This document shows, in pieces, positions 1-7,804 of a stretch of DNA of 64,000 nucleotides; within the stretch, counting starts at the first letter, position 1, and each line of letters opens with the position of its first letter. Under the pieces are notes generated by a model. That model saw nothing but the letters and a program-made list of their open reading frames with translations. It had not been told where the DNA came from and made no database searches. The translations under genes and the position numbers were made by a program. This stretch comes from CAYYFX01 sp964571855 (lineage in GTDB: Bacteria; ARS69). The stretch is from NCBI GenBank assembly GCA_964571855.1, contig CAZNDO010000001.1, forward strand, positions 372,001-436,000, in the 5' to 3' direction.

Positions 1-289
1 GCCCCGCGTGCGGCACGAACGCGTAGTACCCGAGGTACCCGCTCTTGAACACGCCGCGCACGATCTCCGAGATGTTCACCACCCCCGCGAGCTCGGACGG
101 GTCGTCCCCCAGCACCACGAGGAAGCTCACGTGCGTGCGTCCGTCCACGCGCTTCAGCCAGCGGCGGTACTCCGCGGGCGTCCTCGGCGGGGACACGAGG
201 CTCCCGTGCAGCTTCCGGCTCCGCTGCACCGCGGCCAGGAACGCCGCCTCGTGCCGCGCCGCCGGCGTCACGATCCGCACCGCGCTCAC
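1..289 (-). CDS. GNAT family N-acetyltransferase (partial, runs off left edge)
   Basis: This is the N-terminal part of a RimJ/RimL-type acetyltransferase, which would transfer an acetyl group from acetyl-CoA to an amine. The visible 96 residues start SAVRIVTPAA and contain FLVVLGDD, then GVVNISEIV, then GYLGYYAFVPHAG, the usual beta4 strand leading into the CoA-binding loop. The CoA loop itself lies beyond the window. The GTG start overlaps the stop of the upstream acetyltransferase gene in a GTGA junction, so the two are almost certainly translated together. The substrate cannot be told from sequence; ribosomal-protein or small-molecule acetylation are both possible. Confidence 0.8.
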   Translation of the reverse strand, partial: MSAVRIVTPAARHEAAFLAAVQRSRKLHGSLVSPPRTPAEYRRWLKRVDGRTHVSFLVVLGDDPSELAGVVNISEIVRGVFKSGYLGYYAFVPHAG

Positions 290-879
290 CGGCGCCTCGC
301 TTCCCACTCCGGTTTCAGCAGCCCCAGGATGAGCGAGTCCTGCACCTCGTCCTCCACGCGGAACCGCTCCCGCAGGAGCCCTTCCCTCCGGAAGCCCATG
401 CGATCCAGGATGGCCAGGGACTTCTCGTTCCGCGGCTCCACGTCCGCCTCCAGGCGGTGCAGCCCGAGCTTGCCGAACGCGAAGTCGAAGAGCGCGGTCA
501 GCGCCTCCGTCATCAGACCGCGTCCCCACAGGCGCCGCTGCAGGGCGTAGCCGATCTCCGCGCGCTGATGCCTCCAGTACAACTGGAACAGCGTGCACGT
601 GCCCACGAGGCGGTCGTCCTCCTTCAGCGCCACCGCCCACTGGAAGCCGTCGCGCTCGCGGAACCACCGGTCGATCTGCTCGAGGTATTCCGTGGCGCGG
701 CGCGGGTCGGTCCACGCGCGCTCGCTCCAGTACCGCGAAACGTCCTCGTTGGAGAACAGCGCGAAGAGATCCTCCGCGTCGTCCGGGCGCGTGGGGCGAA
801 GGACCAGGCGCTCCGCCGGCAGCACCGGGAGCGCCGTCCCCCAGTCGTACACGCCCGCCGGCATCCCGGGCCGGCTCAC
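286..879 (-). CDS. GNAT family N-acetyltransferase (RimJ/RimL type)
   Basis: A complete 197-residue acetyltransferase of the Acetyltransf_3 type. It contains ERLVLRPTRPDDAEDLF near the N-terminus, a WAVALKEDDRLVGTC strand pair, AEIGYALQRRLWGRGLMTEAL (strand beta4 plus the acetyl-CoA pyrophosphate loop R-x-x-G-x-G), and EPRNEKSLAILDRMGFRREG, the typical C-terminal half of ribosomal-protein acetyltransferases. The GTG start at 879 gives a GTGA overlap with the upstream decarboxylase stop. An ATG five codons in (864) is the alternative start. The gene lies in a minus-strand run beginning near 3125. The acceptor substrate is unknown. Confidence 0.88.
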   Translation of the reverse strand: MSRPGMPAGVYDWGTALPVLPAERLVLRPTRPDDAEDLFALFSNEDVSRYWSERAWTDPRRATEYLEQIDRWFRERDGFQWAVALKEDDRLVGTCTLFQLYWRHQRAEIGYALQRRLWGRGLMTEALTALFDFAFGKLGLHRLEADVEPRNEKSLAILDRMGFRREGLLRERFRVEDEVQDSLILGLLKPEWEARRR

Positions 880-2249
880 GTCCGCCTCGCGAGGGCATCG
901 TCCGCGGCCGCCCGGAGCCGCGCCAGGATCTCCGGCAGCCACGTCCGATGCTCCGGCTTCATGAGGCAGGACCGGAGGCACTCGAGCGACGCCGTGTCCC
1001 ACACCGACACCGCCTCCGCCTCCACCGCCAGCGCGCGCGGGTAGGCCGCCACCGCCAGGTGCAGGTCCCGCGCCGCGGCCGCCTCGAACACGGCCCGCGC
1101 CCGCGCGGACGCCTCCGACGACCGCTCCGCGCGCACCGCCCAGTTCACGATATCCAGCGACGGCGGCATGAGCGGCGCGAAGCGCGCGTCGTCCCGCAGG
1201 GCGTCGTGCAGCGCCAGGGCCGCCGCCCGCCCCGCGTCCAGCGACCGCGCCAGCGCGCCGCCGCGCACCAGCGGCATCATCCGCATCGTGGTCCACAGCG
1301 CCACCGCGGCCGCGCCCGGCCGGGAGCACTCCAGCGAGATCTCGCCGAGGTGCAGGTCCTTCGACGTGAAGTACGTGTACGGCGAATCGTGCCGGTAGAA
1401 GCGCCCCACGGACGGATCGCGGAAGATCACGCACCCGCAGCCGTAGGGCTGCAGTCCGTGCTTGTGCGGATCCACGACGATCGAGTCGGCGCCGGCGATC
1501 GCGTCGAAAGCCCGTCGCACGGCAGGTTCGAGCGATTCCGAGAGCATGAAGTACCCGCCGTAGGCCGCATCCACGTGCACGCGCACGTCGCGCTCGCGGC
1601 ACACGCCGAGGACCTCCGGCAGAGGGTCCACCGTCCCCGCCGCCGTGGTGCCCAGCGTGACCACCACGGTCCCGATGTCGCCGCCGTGCAGGAGGTCCGC
1701 CAGTCCGTCCACGTCCATCCGTCCGCGCTTGTCCACCGGCACGGACCGGAACGGCACGCCGAGCACGGCGGACAGTCGCGAGTGCGTGTAGTGCGCCAGC
1801 GCCGACGCCGCCACCGCCTTCCCCGGCCGCAGCTCCCGCCCCACCCACAGCGCCTCGAAGTTCGCCATGGTGCCCCCGCCGCAGAGATGCCCGAGGTGCT
1901 CGTCCATGCCGAACATGCGCGCGAGGTCCGCCACCGCCTCCTTCTCCATGGCGGAGCTGGCCCGGCCGCCGTCCAGCGCGTGGTTGTTCGGGTTCAAGGT
2001 CATGGCCAGCGCGTACGCCAGGCGCGCCACCGGGTGCGGCGGCTTCAGCATCTGCCCTGCGTACAGCGGATGGTGGTAAGGGTAGTTGTCCTGCAGTCGT
2101 TCGGCCGCGGCGAGCAGCGCGTCGCGCATGGCCGCGGTGTCCGCGTCCCCGTCGGCCGCGGGAAGCCGCGCGAACCCGTCCTCCAGGCGAGCCAGTGCCT
2201 CCCCCAGCATGCCCAGCTCCGCTTCCGTCCCTCCACGCCCCGCGCTCAT
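876..2249 (-). CDS. Pyridoxal-phosphate-dependent decarboxylase family protein
   Basis: A 457-residue group II PLP enzyme of the aromatic-L-amino-acid / glutamate decarboxylase superfamily. Near residue 262 it has VDPHKHG, the Schiff-base lysine motif. Upstream are HVDAAYGGYF, the PLP aspartate strand, and CGGGTMANFEALW, the phosphate-binding region. The N-terminus carries HHPLYAGQMLKPPHP and NPNNHALDGG, typical of a subgroup often annotated only as aminotransferase class V or decarboxylase. The family decarboxylates amino acids to amines, but this subgroup's substrate is not known to me. The ATG at 2249 overlaps the upstream stop (ATGA), implying coupled translation with the small hypothetical gene 2246-2692. 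Confidence 0.85.
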   Translation of the reverse strand: MSAGRGGTEAELGMLGEALARLEDGFARLPAADGDADTAAMRDALLAAAERLQDNYPYHHPLYAGQMLKPPHPVARLAYALAMTLNPNNHALDGGRASSAMEKEAVADLARMFGMDEHLGHLCGGGTMANFEALWVGRELRPGKAVAASALAHYTHSRLSAVLGVPFRSVPVDKRGRMDVDGLADLLHGGDIGTVVVTLGTTAAGTVDPLPEVLGVCRERDVRVHVDAAYGGYFMLSESLEPAVRRAFDAIAGADSIVVDPHKHGLQPYGCGCVIFRDPSVGRFYRHDSPYTYFTSKDLHLGEISLECSRPGAAAVALWTTMRMMPLVRGGALARSLDAGRAAALALHDALRDDARFAPLMPPSLDIVNWAVRAERSSEASARARAVFEAAAARDLHLAVAAYPRALAVEAEAVSVWDTASLECLRSCLMKPEHRTWLPEILARLRAAADDALARRT

Positions 2250-2692
2250 GCCGCGCCCCGCGCCTCCCGCGCCAGGTACGCCTCCGCCCCGCCGCCGCCC
2301 GGCGTGAGCATCGTCGCCACCCATGCCTGCCGTTCCGCCCAGAGGATCTCGAGGTCCCACACGCAGATCGACTCGTCCCCCCGCGCCGGACGCCACGCCT
2401 CCCCGCCCCGCCGGACGAAGACGCGCAGCGGCAGCTCGTTCTCCCGGTCCCACCACGCGATCACCGCGTAGTCCCCGGTGCGTCCCTGGTGCGCGATGAG
2501 GAACCCCAGCCCCGGGCACCCGCGCGCCCCGTCCGGATCCGGGAGCTCCCCCAGGGCGGCATCCATGCCCGCCGCGAATCCCGCCCAGTCCATCGGCCGC
2601 GCGCCGGCCCGCACGGAGTAGACCTTGATCCGCCACGCGCCGAGCGCGCGGGTCTCGTGCCTCTGGATGCGTCGCGGCGCGTACGGCTCCAC
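2246..2692 (-). CDS. Conserved hypothetical protein
   Basis: A 148-residue soluble protein that I do not recognise as a named family. It is rich in Trp and aromatic residues (YAVIAWWDRENELPLRVFVR, then CVWDLEILWAERQAWVATML). The first half resembles a ligand-binding alpha/beta fold and the end is Ala/Gly rich. The GTG start at 2692 lies one base downstream of the stop of the next gene upstream, and the stop overlaps the decarboxylase start (ATGA), so it sits in an operon between a membrane protein and a PLP decarboxylase. There is no signal peptide or membrane segment. A role linked to the decarboxylase is only a guess from position. Confidence 0.65.
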   Translation of the reverse strand: MEPYAPRRIQRHETRALGAWRIKVYSVRAGARPMDWAGFAAGMDAALGELPDPDGARGCPGLGFLIAHQGRTGDYAVIAWWDRENELPLRVFVRRGGEAWRPARGDESICVWDLEILWAERQAWVATMLTPGGGGAEAYLAREARGAA

Positions 2693-2693
2693 G

Positions 2694-3122
2694 TCATCCT
2701 CCGAAGCGTTCGTGCACGCGCCACACGAGGGCGCGCGAAGCGAACGCGAGCGGGACCAGCACGATCCCGTGCCACAGCGTCCCGAGCAGGAGCAGCGGCG
2801 CGATCATCCGCAGGTGATCCCCCAGGTTGAAGTCCGTCCAGCCGCCATGGCGCGCCACGAGCAGCACACGCTCGATCACCACGAACGCCGCCCAGTACGC
2901 CATGATCCCGGAGTAGTACGTGGCCACGCCCCACCCCAGGTGCTCGCGCCCGCCGCAGCGTCGCCGCGACCAGACGGTCAGCCGGCCGGCCGTGACGCCG
3001 GCGATCACCCCGGCCGCCATCCAGGAGAACCCGAGGGCGTCCGCCAACCGCCCCTGCATCAGCTTCACCGCGACCACGTTCCACGCGACCCCGAGCAGCG
3101 CCGAGCAGGCCGTGGCCGCCAT
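2694..3122 (-). CDS. Hypothetical four-helix membrane protein
   Basis: A 142-residue protein with about four hydrophobic segments: the N-terminal helix ending VAVKLMQG, FSWMAAGVIAGVTAG, YYSGIMAYWAAFVVIERVLL, and MIAPLLLLGTLWHGIVLVPLAF. It is probably an inner-membrane protein. No family motif is obvious to me. The start is ATG 3122, with an in-frame GTG just before it at 3125 as an alternative. It ends one base before the start of the soluble hypothetical gene, so it is part of the same minus-strand transcript as the decarboxylase and acetyltransferases. Confidence 0.65.
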   Translation of the reverse strand: MAATACSALLGVAWNVVAVKLMQGRLADALGFSWMAAGVIAGVTAGRLTVWSRRRCGGREHLGWGVATYYSGIMAYWAAFVVIERVLLVARHGGWTDFNLGDHLRMIAPLLLLGTLWHGIVLVPLAFASRALVWRVHERFGG

Positions 3123-3132
3123 CACGCGACCG

Positions 3133-3570
3133 TCACTTCGCCTTCGCCCGGCCGGCGGGATACCGCTTCGCCAGATGCTCCACCGACGCCTGGATCAGCT
3201 CCTCCAGCACGTCCAGGTCCACGTCGTCCAGGCGCTTCAGGTACAGGCAGGACTTCCCGGTGGCGTGCTTGCCGAGCTTCTCCAGGAGCGCGTCGTACCG
3301 GTCGAACCCCGCCATGATGTACACGGTGAGGTCGCGCTTGCGCGGCGAGAACCCCGTGAGGAACCAGTCCCCCTCGCGGCCGCTCTCGTACACGTAGTGG
3401 TAGCTGCCGAAGCCCACGATGCTCGGCCCCCACATCCTCGGCGGCGCCTTCGTCACGCGCTTCATGATCCGCACGAGCGCGGCGCAGTCCTTGCGGCGCG
3501 CGTCGTCCTCGATGGCGTCCAGGAACGCCGTCGGGCTCGCGCTCGTCTTCCGCGTCTTCAGCTCGGCCAT
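3133..3570 (-). CDS. DUF1801 domain-containing protein
   Basis: A 145-residue protein matching the DUF1801 (YdhG-like) family. The N-terminal helix has SPTAFLDAIEDDARRKDCAALVR. The centre has the signature PPRMWGPSIVGFGSYHYVYESGREGDW, followed by FSPRKRDLTVYIM and KSCLYLKRLDDVD. The family is small, cytosolic and of unknown biochemical function; some members affect iron-related phenotypes. The length is normal and the start is supported by the conserved N-terminus. It ends 10 bases before the membrane gene 2694-3122. Confidence 0.85.
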   Translation of the reverse strand: MAELKTRKTSASPTAFLDAIEDDARRKDCAALVRIMKRVTKAPPRMWGPSIVGFGSYHYVYESGREGDWFLTGFSPRKRDLTVYIMAGFDRYDALLEKLGKHATGKSCLYLKRLDDVDLDVLEELIQASVEHLAKRYPAGRAKAK

Positions 3571-3580
3571 CGCTCCCCCG

Positions 3581-4009
3581 TCAGCGGCGGAACCAGTACG
3601 GCAGGGCGCCCTTGATCCCCGTGTAGATGAGCGCCGCCGCGATCGCGATCATGGCCGCCGCACCTCGCCCCTCGCCGAGGGACGCGAGACCGTTCGCCCC
3701 GAGGATGACCCCGCACGCGATCACGATCCCGCGCGGGATCGGCTGCTGCAGGAGCGGACGGTCCGCCGCCGGGGCCGCCGCGCCCCCCGCGGCCCCGGGG
3801 CGCGCCGCAACCTCAGGCGGCCGCCGCCACTCCCGCCAGATCCCGTACAGCGCGCCCGCCACGAATCCGGCCGGTCCGGTGATGAAGATGCCGAGCAGCG
3901 GTCCCTGGTTCGCGTCGGGCGCGAACACGATCGGTCCGAAGAAGCCCGCGGCGAACGCCACCGCGCCGACCACGACCGCCCAGAACAGGACCCGTGACTC
4001 GCGCCCCAT
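3581..4009 (-). CDS. Hypothetical membrane protein
   Basis: A 142-residue protein with two N-terminal membrane helices (LFWAVVVGAVAFAAGFFGPIVF and GIFITGPAGFVAGALYGIW), a central Ala/Pro-rich soluble linker, and a C-terminal hydrophobic pair (GIVIACGVILGANGLASL, AMIAIAAALIYTG). ATG 4009 was preferred over an upstream in-frame start because GGGAGGTG stands at good spacing before it. No named family is recognised. It lies between the DUF1801 gene and a DMT-family membrane gene on the same strand. Confidence 0.65.
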   Translation of the reverse strand: MGRESRVLFWAVVVGAVAFAAGFFGPIVFAPDANQGPLLGIFITGPAGFVAGALYGIWREWRRPPEVAARPGAAGGAAAPAADRPLLQQPIPRGIVIACGVILGANGLASLGEGRGAAAMIAIAAALIYTGIKGALPYWFRR

Positions 4010-4054
4010 GCGGCACCTCCCGGCCGGCACGATACCGCGGCGCGGCGCCGGCCG

Positions 4055-4393
4055 TCACTTCCGGAAGACGAAGTACACCGCACCCACGAGGCACAGCGCC
4101 GCCCACAGGAAGTCCAGCTTCACGGGCTGCCGCATGTAGAGGACCGCGAAGGGGACGAACACGGCCAGCGTGATCACCTCCTGCAGCACCTTGAGCTGCG
4201 GCAGGGACATCACGCCGTACCCGATCCGGTTCGCCGGCACCTGCAGCACGTACTCGAAGAACGCGATTCCCCAGCTGGCCAGCACGGCCACGATCAGCGG
4301 CCGCGTGCGGAGATCGCGCAGGTGCGCGTACCAGGCGAACGTCATGAACACGTTGGAGCACACCAGCAGCACGGCGGTGCGGACGATCGTCAT
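4055..4393 (-). CDS. DMT family protein (DUF486)
   Basis: A 112-residue membrane protein of the DUF486 / DMT_6 family, with four helices. Diagnostic segments are VFMTFAWYAHLRDL at the N-terminus, ASWGIAFFEYVLQVPANRIGYG, the central LPQLKVLQEVITLAVFVPFAVLYM, and FLWAALCLVGAVYFVFRK at the end. The family is related to small drug/metabolite transporters; the transported substrate is unknown. The length matches the family. AAAGGA stands upstream of the ATG. It is separated by only 21 bases from the VOC gene below it. Confidence 0.88.
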   Translation of the reverse strand: MTIVRTAVLLVCSNVFMTFAWYAHLRDLRTRPLIVAVLASWGIAFFEYVLQVPANRIGYGVMSLPQLKVLQEVITLAVFVPFAVLYMRQPVKLDFLWAALCLVGAVYFVFRK

Positions 4394-4414
4394 GGGTCGC
4401 GGCGTTCCTTTCGG

Positions 4415-4897
4415 TCAGGTGGCTTCGAGCAGGGCGTCGAGGTCCAGCGGGAGCGTGACCATCGCCAGCGATCCGTCGGCGTCGCGCGGCCACCGCTCCC
4501 GCGGCCGGTCGACGTACAGCTCCACGCCGTTGCCGTCCGGATCGCGCAGGTACAGCGCCTCGCTGACGCCGTGGTCGGCCGCGCCCTCCAGCGGGATCCC
4601 GGCGGCGCGCAGGCGCCGCAGCGCGTCCGCGAGCGAAGCGCGATCCGGGTACCGGACGGCCACATGGTACAGCCCCGTGCTCCGGACGGGCGGCGGCGCG
4701 CCGCCCCGGCTCTCCCACGTGTTGAGCCCGATGTGGTGGTGGTATCCGCCCGCGGAGAGGAACGCCGCGCCGGCGCCCATGCGCTGCGTGACCTCGAATC
4801 CCAGCACGTCGCGCCAGAAACGCAGCGCGCGCTCGAGGTCCGCCACCTTCAGGTGCACGTGCCCCACGTCCACGCGCGGATCGATCGGGGGATTCAT
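4415..4897 (-). CDS. VOC family protein (glyoxalase / extradiol dioxygenase-like)
   Basis: A 160-residue VOC metalloprotein resembling catechol-2,3-dioxygenase (CatE) subunits. It starts DVGHVHLKVADLERALRFW, with the first metal-ligand His in GHVHLKV. It then has GGYHHHIGLNTW, and in the second repeat LYHVAVRYPDRASLADAL, ending EALYLRDPDGNGVELY, where the glutamate is the usual last metal ligand. The ligand set therefore looks complete (His, His, Glu). The ATG overlaps the upstream acetyltransferase stop (ATGA). It is one of seven VOC genes in the window. The substrate is unknown. Confidence 0.87.
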   Translation of the reverse strand: MNPPIDPRVDVGHVHLKVADLERALRFWRDVLGFEVTQRMGAGAAFLSAGGYHHHIGLNTWESRGGAPPPVRSTGLYHVAVRYPDRASLADALRRLRAAGIPLEGAADHGVSEALYLRDPDGNGVELYVDRPRERWPRDADGSLAMVTLPLDLDALLEAT

Positions 4898-5373
4898 CGC
4901 GATGCCTCGTCCGCCGGGCGGTCCCGGAGGTAGATGTCCGGCACGCGGATCTCCATGTGCCCCGCCGGGTTCGCGGGCGGCGCGAAGCCGTAGCGCCGGT
5001 AGAGTCCGTGCGCGTCGCGCGTGGCCAGCGTGAAGCGGCGCAACCCCTGCAGGTCCGGGTGCGCCATCACCGCCTCCATCAACCGCTTGCCCAGACCCCG
5101 CCCCTGGTGCGACTCCAGCACGTACACGTCGCACAGGTAGGCGTAGGTGGCCGTGTCCGTCACGACGCGCGCGAAGCCGACCTGCGCGCCGCCCTCGTAC
5201 AGGCCGAAGCAGAGGGAGTTCGCGATCGAGCGCGCCACGATGTCGCGCGGGATCCCCTGCGCCCAGTACGAGCGGCGGAGATACGCATGGATCGCGTCGA
5301 CGTCCAGGCGGGACGGATCCGTGGAGATCTCGATGCGGTCGGCGGGCGTCGCCGGGGCCGGTCCGCGCGTCAC
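4894..5373 (-). CDS. GNAT family N-acetyltransferase
   Basis: A 159-residue single-domain acetyltransferase. After a short N-terminus (RIEISTDPSRLDVDAIHAYL) it has YWAQGIPRDIVARSIANSL, then VGFARVVTDTATYAYLCDVYV, then ESHQGRGLGKRLMEAVM, the acetyl-CoA loop with Q-G-R-G-L-G. It ends in RRFTLATRDAHGLYRRYGF. This pattern is common in small soil-bacterial GNATs acting on small amines or amino acids. The GTG start overlaps the lipoprotein stop (GTGA) and the stop overlaps the VOC start (ATGA), so the gene is translationally coupled on both sides. Confidence 0.88.
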   Translation of the reverse strand: MTRGPAPATPADRIEISTDPSRLDVDAIHAYLRRSYWAQGIPRDIVARSIANSLCFGLYEGGAQVGFARVVTDTATYAYLCDVYVLESHQGRGLGKRLMEAVMAHPDLQGLRRFTLATRDAHGLYRRYGFAPPANPAGHMEIRVPDIYLRDRPADEASR

Positions 5374-5762
5374 TCCACGTACACCGGCGCCATGATCCAG
5401 CTCAGCACGGAGAGCGCGATCAGCCCGACGAGCACGGCCTTGCGGTCGAGACGCGCCGGGCCCTGGACCAGGATGGACGCCAGGTCGGCCAGGGCGTAGC
5501 GGTCCCGTGCGCGTTGCGCCTCCGCCTGCACGCCGTCCTGGTAGCGGTACTCCTTGTCGCGCACGATCACCCAGCCGTCCTCCACCGAGTCCACGATCGC
5601 GTGGAACCGCTCGCCGTCCTTCGTGAGGATGTGCACGCGGTCCCCGCGCTCCACCCGCCCCGGCACGATGTCCGCCGGCGGCGGCTCCCGGTACGTGCTG
5701 CAGCCCGCGGCCAGGACGACCAGGACGACCAGGACCGCACCCGCGGGAAGCACTGCCCGCAT
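5370..5762 (-). CDS. Hypothetical lipoprotein
   Basis: A 130-residue predicted lipoprotein. The first 21 residues form a signal peptide with lipobox LAAGC (Cys21). The mature part has a small beta-rich region, RGDRVHILTKDGERFHAIVDSV then GWVIVRDKEYRY, resembling an SH3-like or YtxH-type barrel. It ends in a hydrophobic segment (AVLVGLIALSVLSWIMAP) that could be a membrane anchor. It is likely anchored in the cell envelope. It is coupled by GTGA overlap to the acetyltransferase that follows. Function unknown. Confidence 0.72.
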   Translation of the reverse strand: MRAVLPAGAVLVVLVVLAAGCSTYREPPPADIVPGRVERGDRVHILTKDGERFHAIVDSVEDGWVIVRDKEYRYQDGVQAEAQRARDRYALADLASILVQGPARLDRKAVLVGLIALSVLSWIMAPVYVE

Positions 5763-5810
5763 GTTCCACCTCGATCGGGGACGGACGGGGCGGCGACCGA
5801 GGCAGCCATC

Positions 5811-6200
5811 CTACTCCTCCGGCGGCGCGCCGGCGAAGGCCAGGACATGGCCGTCCGGATCCAGGCAGTAGCCGACCACCGCATCCCAGTCCCGGGGCGC
5901 CGGCGCCGACAGCTCGACCGCCCCGGCGCGAAGCGCCCGGGCATGCGCCGCCGCCGGGTCCGCCACGTGCACGTACAGTTCCGCCCGCGGAACTCCGCGC
6001 CCGCGCGCGGGATCCGGCAGCCGCTCCCCGAGCAGCCGCCGGATGCCCGCCTCGGGCATGAGCCCGAGCACGGCATCCTCGCCCAGCGCGAACTCCGTCA
6101 TGCCCGGAACGTCCAGGACGGGCGCGCGCTCCAGCACCCTCGCCCAGAACGACGCGCTCCGCGCCTGGTCCGCCACGTACAGGATGAAGTGCGCCTTCAC
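5811..6200 (-). CDS. VOC family protein
   Basis: A 129-residue VOC protein. It starts KAHFILYVADQARSASFWARV, with an N-terminal His in HFILYV. It contains GMTEFALGEDAVLGLMPEAG, then AELYVHVADPAAAHARAL, and ends DAVVGYCLDPDGHVLAFA. The final acidic metal ligand of classical glyoxalases is replaced by Ala in this last strand (VLAFA), so it may bind ligand without metal, as bleomycin-resistance-type members do. The GTG start overlaps the stop of the dioxygenase-like gene (GTGA). Confidence 0.85.
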   Translation of the reverse strand: MKAHFILYVADQARSASFWARVLERAPVLDVPGMTEFALGEDAVLGLMPEAGIRRLLGERLPDPARGRGVPRAELYVHVADPAAAHARALRAGAVELSAPAPRDWDAVVGYCLDPDGHVLAFAGAPPEE

Positions 6201-6805
6201 GGGTAGCCCGGGACGTTCGCGCCGAGCCGGATGTCCCGCGTGGCGTGCCACACGCCGGCGTCGTCCTTCGCCGGCACGGCCACGCCGGGTCCGCCGCGTC
6301 CGTTCCGCGCGCGCTCGCGGTCCCGCGCGCCGAGGTTCGGGTCGTCGTCGAAAAGCACGTCCCCGATGAAGTACGTACACCGCCCCGGCTCGATCACGTG
6401 CATGTGCACGTGCTGCGGGATCGACGTGCCGGGGTAGCTCGCCGGGCGGATCGTGTCGAAGCGGTAGCGTCCTTCCGCGTCCGTCCGCGCCCACGCGCGC
6501 AGCCGGCCGTGCCGCGTGTCCGCCTCCGGGTAGATCCCCTTCGCGTCGGTGTGGTACGCGTACACGATGATCCCGGCCGCGGGCTTCCCCGCGGCATCCG
6601 TCACCACGCCGTCGATCACGAGCGCCTCCCCGGGCTCGTCCGCGGACGCGATGCGGGCCTTCGCGGGAATCTCCGCCGGCATCCCCTCGAAGACGATCTC
6701 GCATCCTTCGCACGGAAGCCCGACCACCGGCTCGCGGGCGCCGGCCGCCGCCGCCGCAACGACCACGACCGCAAGCGCCGCCACGAGCCTCATCGACCGC
6801 CTCAT
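6197..6805 (-). CDS. Secreted intradiol ring-cleavage dioxygenase-like protein
   Basis: A 202-residue exported protein whose mature part resembles protocatechuate 3,4-dioxygenase and related intradiol enzymes. The first 22 residues are a signal peptide. DGVVTDAAGKPAAGIIVYAYHTD is the start of the beta-sandwich. Candidate iron ligands are Tyr92 (KGIYPE), Tyr124 (PASYPG), His132 and His134 (PQHVHMHV), so all four are present. Secreted intradiol-like proteins are common in soil bacteria and their substrates are mostly unproven. Upstream of the ATG is GGAGGGGAGA, a strong ribosome site. It is coupled to the VOC gene that follows. Confidence 0.8.
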   Translation of the reverse strand: MRRSMRLVAALAVVVVAAAAAGAREPVVGLPCEGCEIVFEGMPAEIPAKARIASADEPGEALVIDGVVTDAAGKPAAGIIVYAYHTDAKGIYPEADTRHGRLRAWARTDAEGRYRFDTIRPASYPGTSIPQHVHMHVIEPGRCTYFIGDVLFDDDPNLGARDRERARNGRGGPGVAVPAKDDAGVWHATRDIRLGANVPGYP

Positions 6806-6833
6806 TCTCCCCTCCCGGCGCACACGGCGCCCG

Positions 6834-7304
6834 TCACTCCGGCCCGAGGGGTGCGAGGCCGGAAAGCTGCACGTGGATCTCCTCGTCCGCGATCCGTCGT
6901 TCCGGATCGATCTCGATGAGCGTGGGGTATCCCAGCTCCGCGTCGTACTCGGCATGGAACCGGTCCGCCTCGCCGACCTGGGACTCCAGCAGGTCGAAGA
7001 GCTGGTCCACGGTGCGCGCGCACTGCCGCGCCGCCGCCTCGAGCTCCTCATCCGGGATGCCGGGATGCGGCTGCACGTCGGTGACGCCGGGCGGCTCGCC
7101 CTCGCGCACGATCAGGGTGAACGGGCCGGGGCACAGGCAATAGCACGACACGTGCTCCCGCACCGTGTACTCCGCCGGCCCGCGCGCTTCCCAGCGCTGG
7201 CGCGCCGCCCAGAGCAGCACGCCCTCGGAGGGCTCGTCGTCCGAGAAGACGCACCCGGACGCGGCGAGCGCCAGCGCCGGCACGGCCCACCGCGCCGCCC
7301 TCAC
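6834..7304 (-). CDS. DUF6174 domain lipoprotein
   Basis: A 156-residue lipoprotein with signal peptide and lipobox AASGC (Cys18). The mature domain shows the DUF6174 pattern: WEARGPAEYTVREHVSCYCLCPGPFTLIV with a Cys-rich Cys-Tyr-Cys-Leu-Cys cluster, a central helix TVDQLFDLLESQVGEADRF, then YDAELGYPTLIEIDPERRIADEE. Members of this family are short secreted proteins of unknown function. The GTG start overlaps the stop of the VOC gene upstream (GTGA). It is most likely tethered in the envelope. Confidence 0.78.
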   Translation of the reverse strand: MRAARWAVPALALAASGCVFSDDEPSEGVLLWAARQRWEARGPAEYTVREHVSCYCLCPGPFTLIVREGEPPGVTDVQPHPGIPDEELEAAARQCARTVDQLFDLLESQVGEADRFHAEYDAELGYPTLIEIDPERRIADEEIHVQLSGLAPLGPE

Positions 7305-7702
7305 GCCGGCACCGCCCGCGGCTGGATCAGGTCCCAGAGGTTCCCGTAGAGGTCCTCGAACACGGCCACCGTCCCGTAGCCCTCCTCGCGCGGGCCACGG
7401 ACGAAGCGTACGCCCTTCGCGCTCATCGCCTCGAAGTCCCGGCGGAAGTCGTCCGTGTGCAGGAAGAGGAACACGCGTCCCCCGGTCTGGTTGCCCACGC
7501 GGCTCGCCTGCTCCGGCGTGGCGGCACGCGCGAGCAGCACGCACGAGCCTCCCGCCGCCGACGGCGCCACGAGCACCCACCGCTTCCCCGGCGCGACCTC
7601 TGTGTCCTCCACGAGCCGGAAGCCCAGCCGCTCCGTGTAGAACGCGATGGCCTCGTCGTAGTCGCGCACCACCACGCTCACATGCGCCAGGCTGCGCTTC
7701 AT
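7301..7702 (-). CDS. VOC family protein (glyoxalase-like)
   Basis: A 133-residue VOC protein of the YaeR/glyoxalase-like group. It starts SLAHVSVVVRDYDEAIAFYTERLGF, with the first ligand His in LAHVSVV. It then has WVLVAPSAAGGSCVLLA, GGRVFLFLHTDDFRRDFEAM (second His), and YGTVAVFEDLYGNLWDLIQ, in which the last acidic ligand is Asp in LWDLI instead of Glu. The metal site is probably retained with an Asp. ATG 7702 gives the usual family N-terminus. The substrate is unknown. Confidence 0.86.
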   Translation of the reverse strand: MKRSLAHVSVVVRDYDEAIAFYTERLGFRLVEDTEVAPGKRWVLVAPSAAGGSCVLLARAATPEQASRVGNQTGGRVFLFLHTDDFRRDFEAMSAKGVRFVRGPREEGYGTVAVFEDLYGNLWDLIQPRAVPA

Positions 7703-7804
7703 CGGCCCCCCCGCGGGGGGAGTATCGCCCCGGCCGGCGCCGGGCCGCAATCGACGCCGTCCCCCGGGGGCGGTCACCCGCCCCGGGGGATGCGCCGTCC
7801 CGCC

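Noticed and set aside
948..2471. Long plus-strand open frame opposite the PLP decarboxylase
   Set aside because: The translation is His/Arg/Val-rich with no fold pattern, while the minus strand encodes a complete enzyme with its catalytic lysine.
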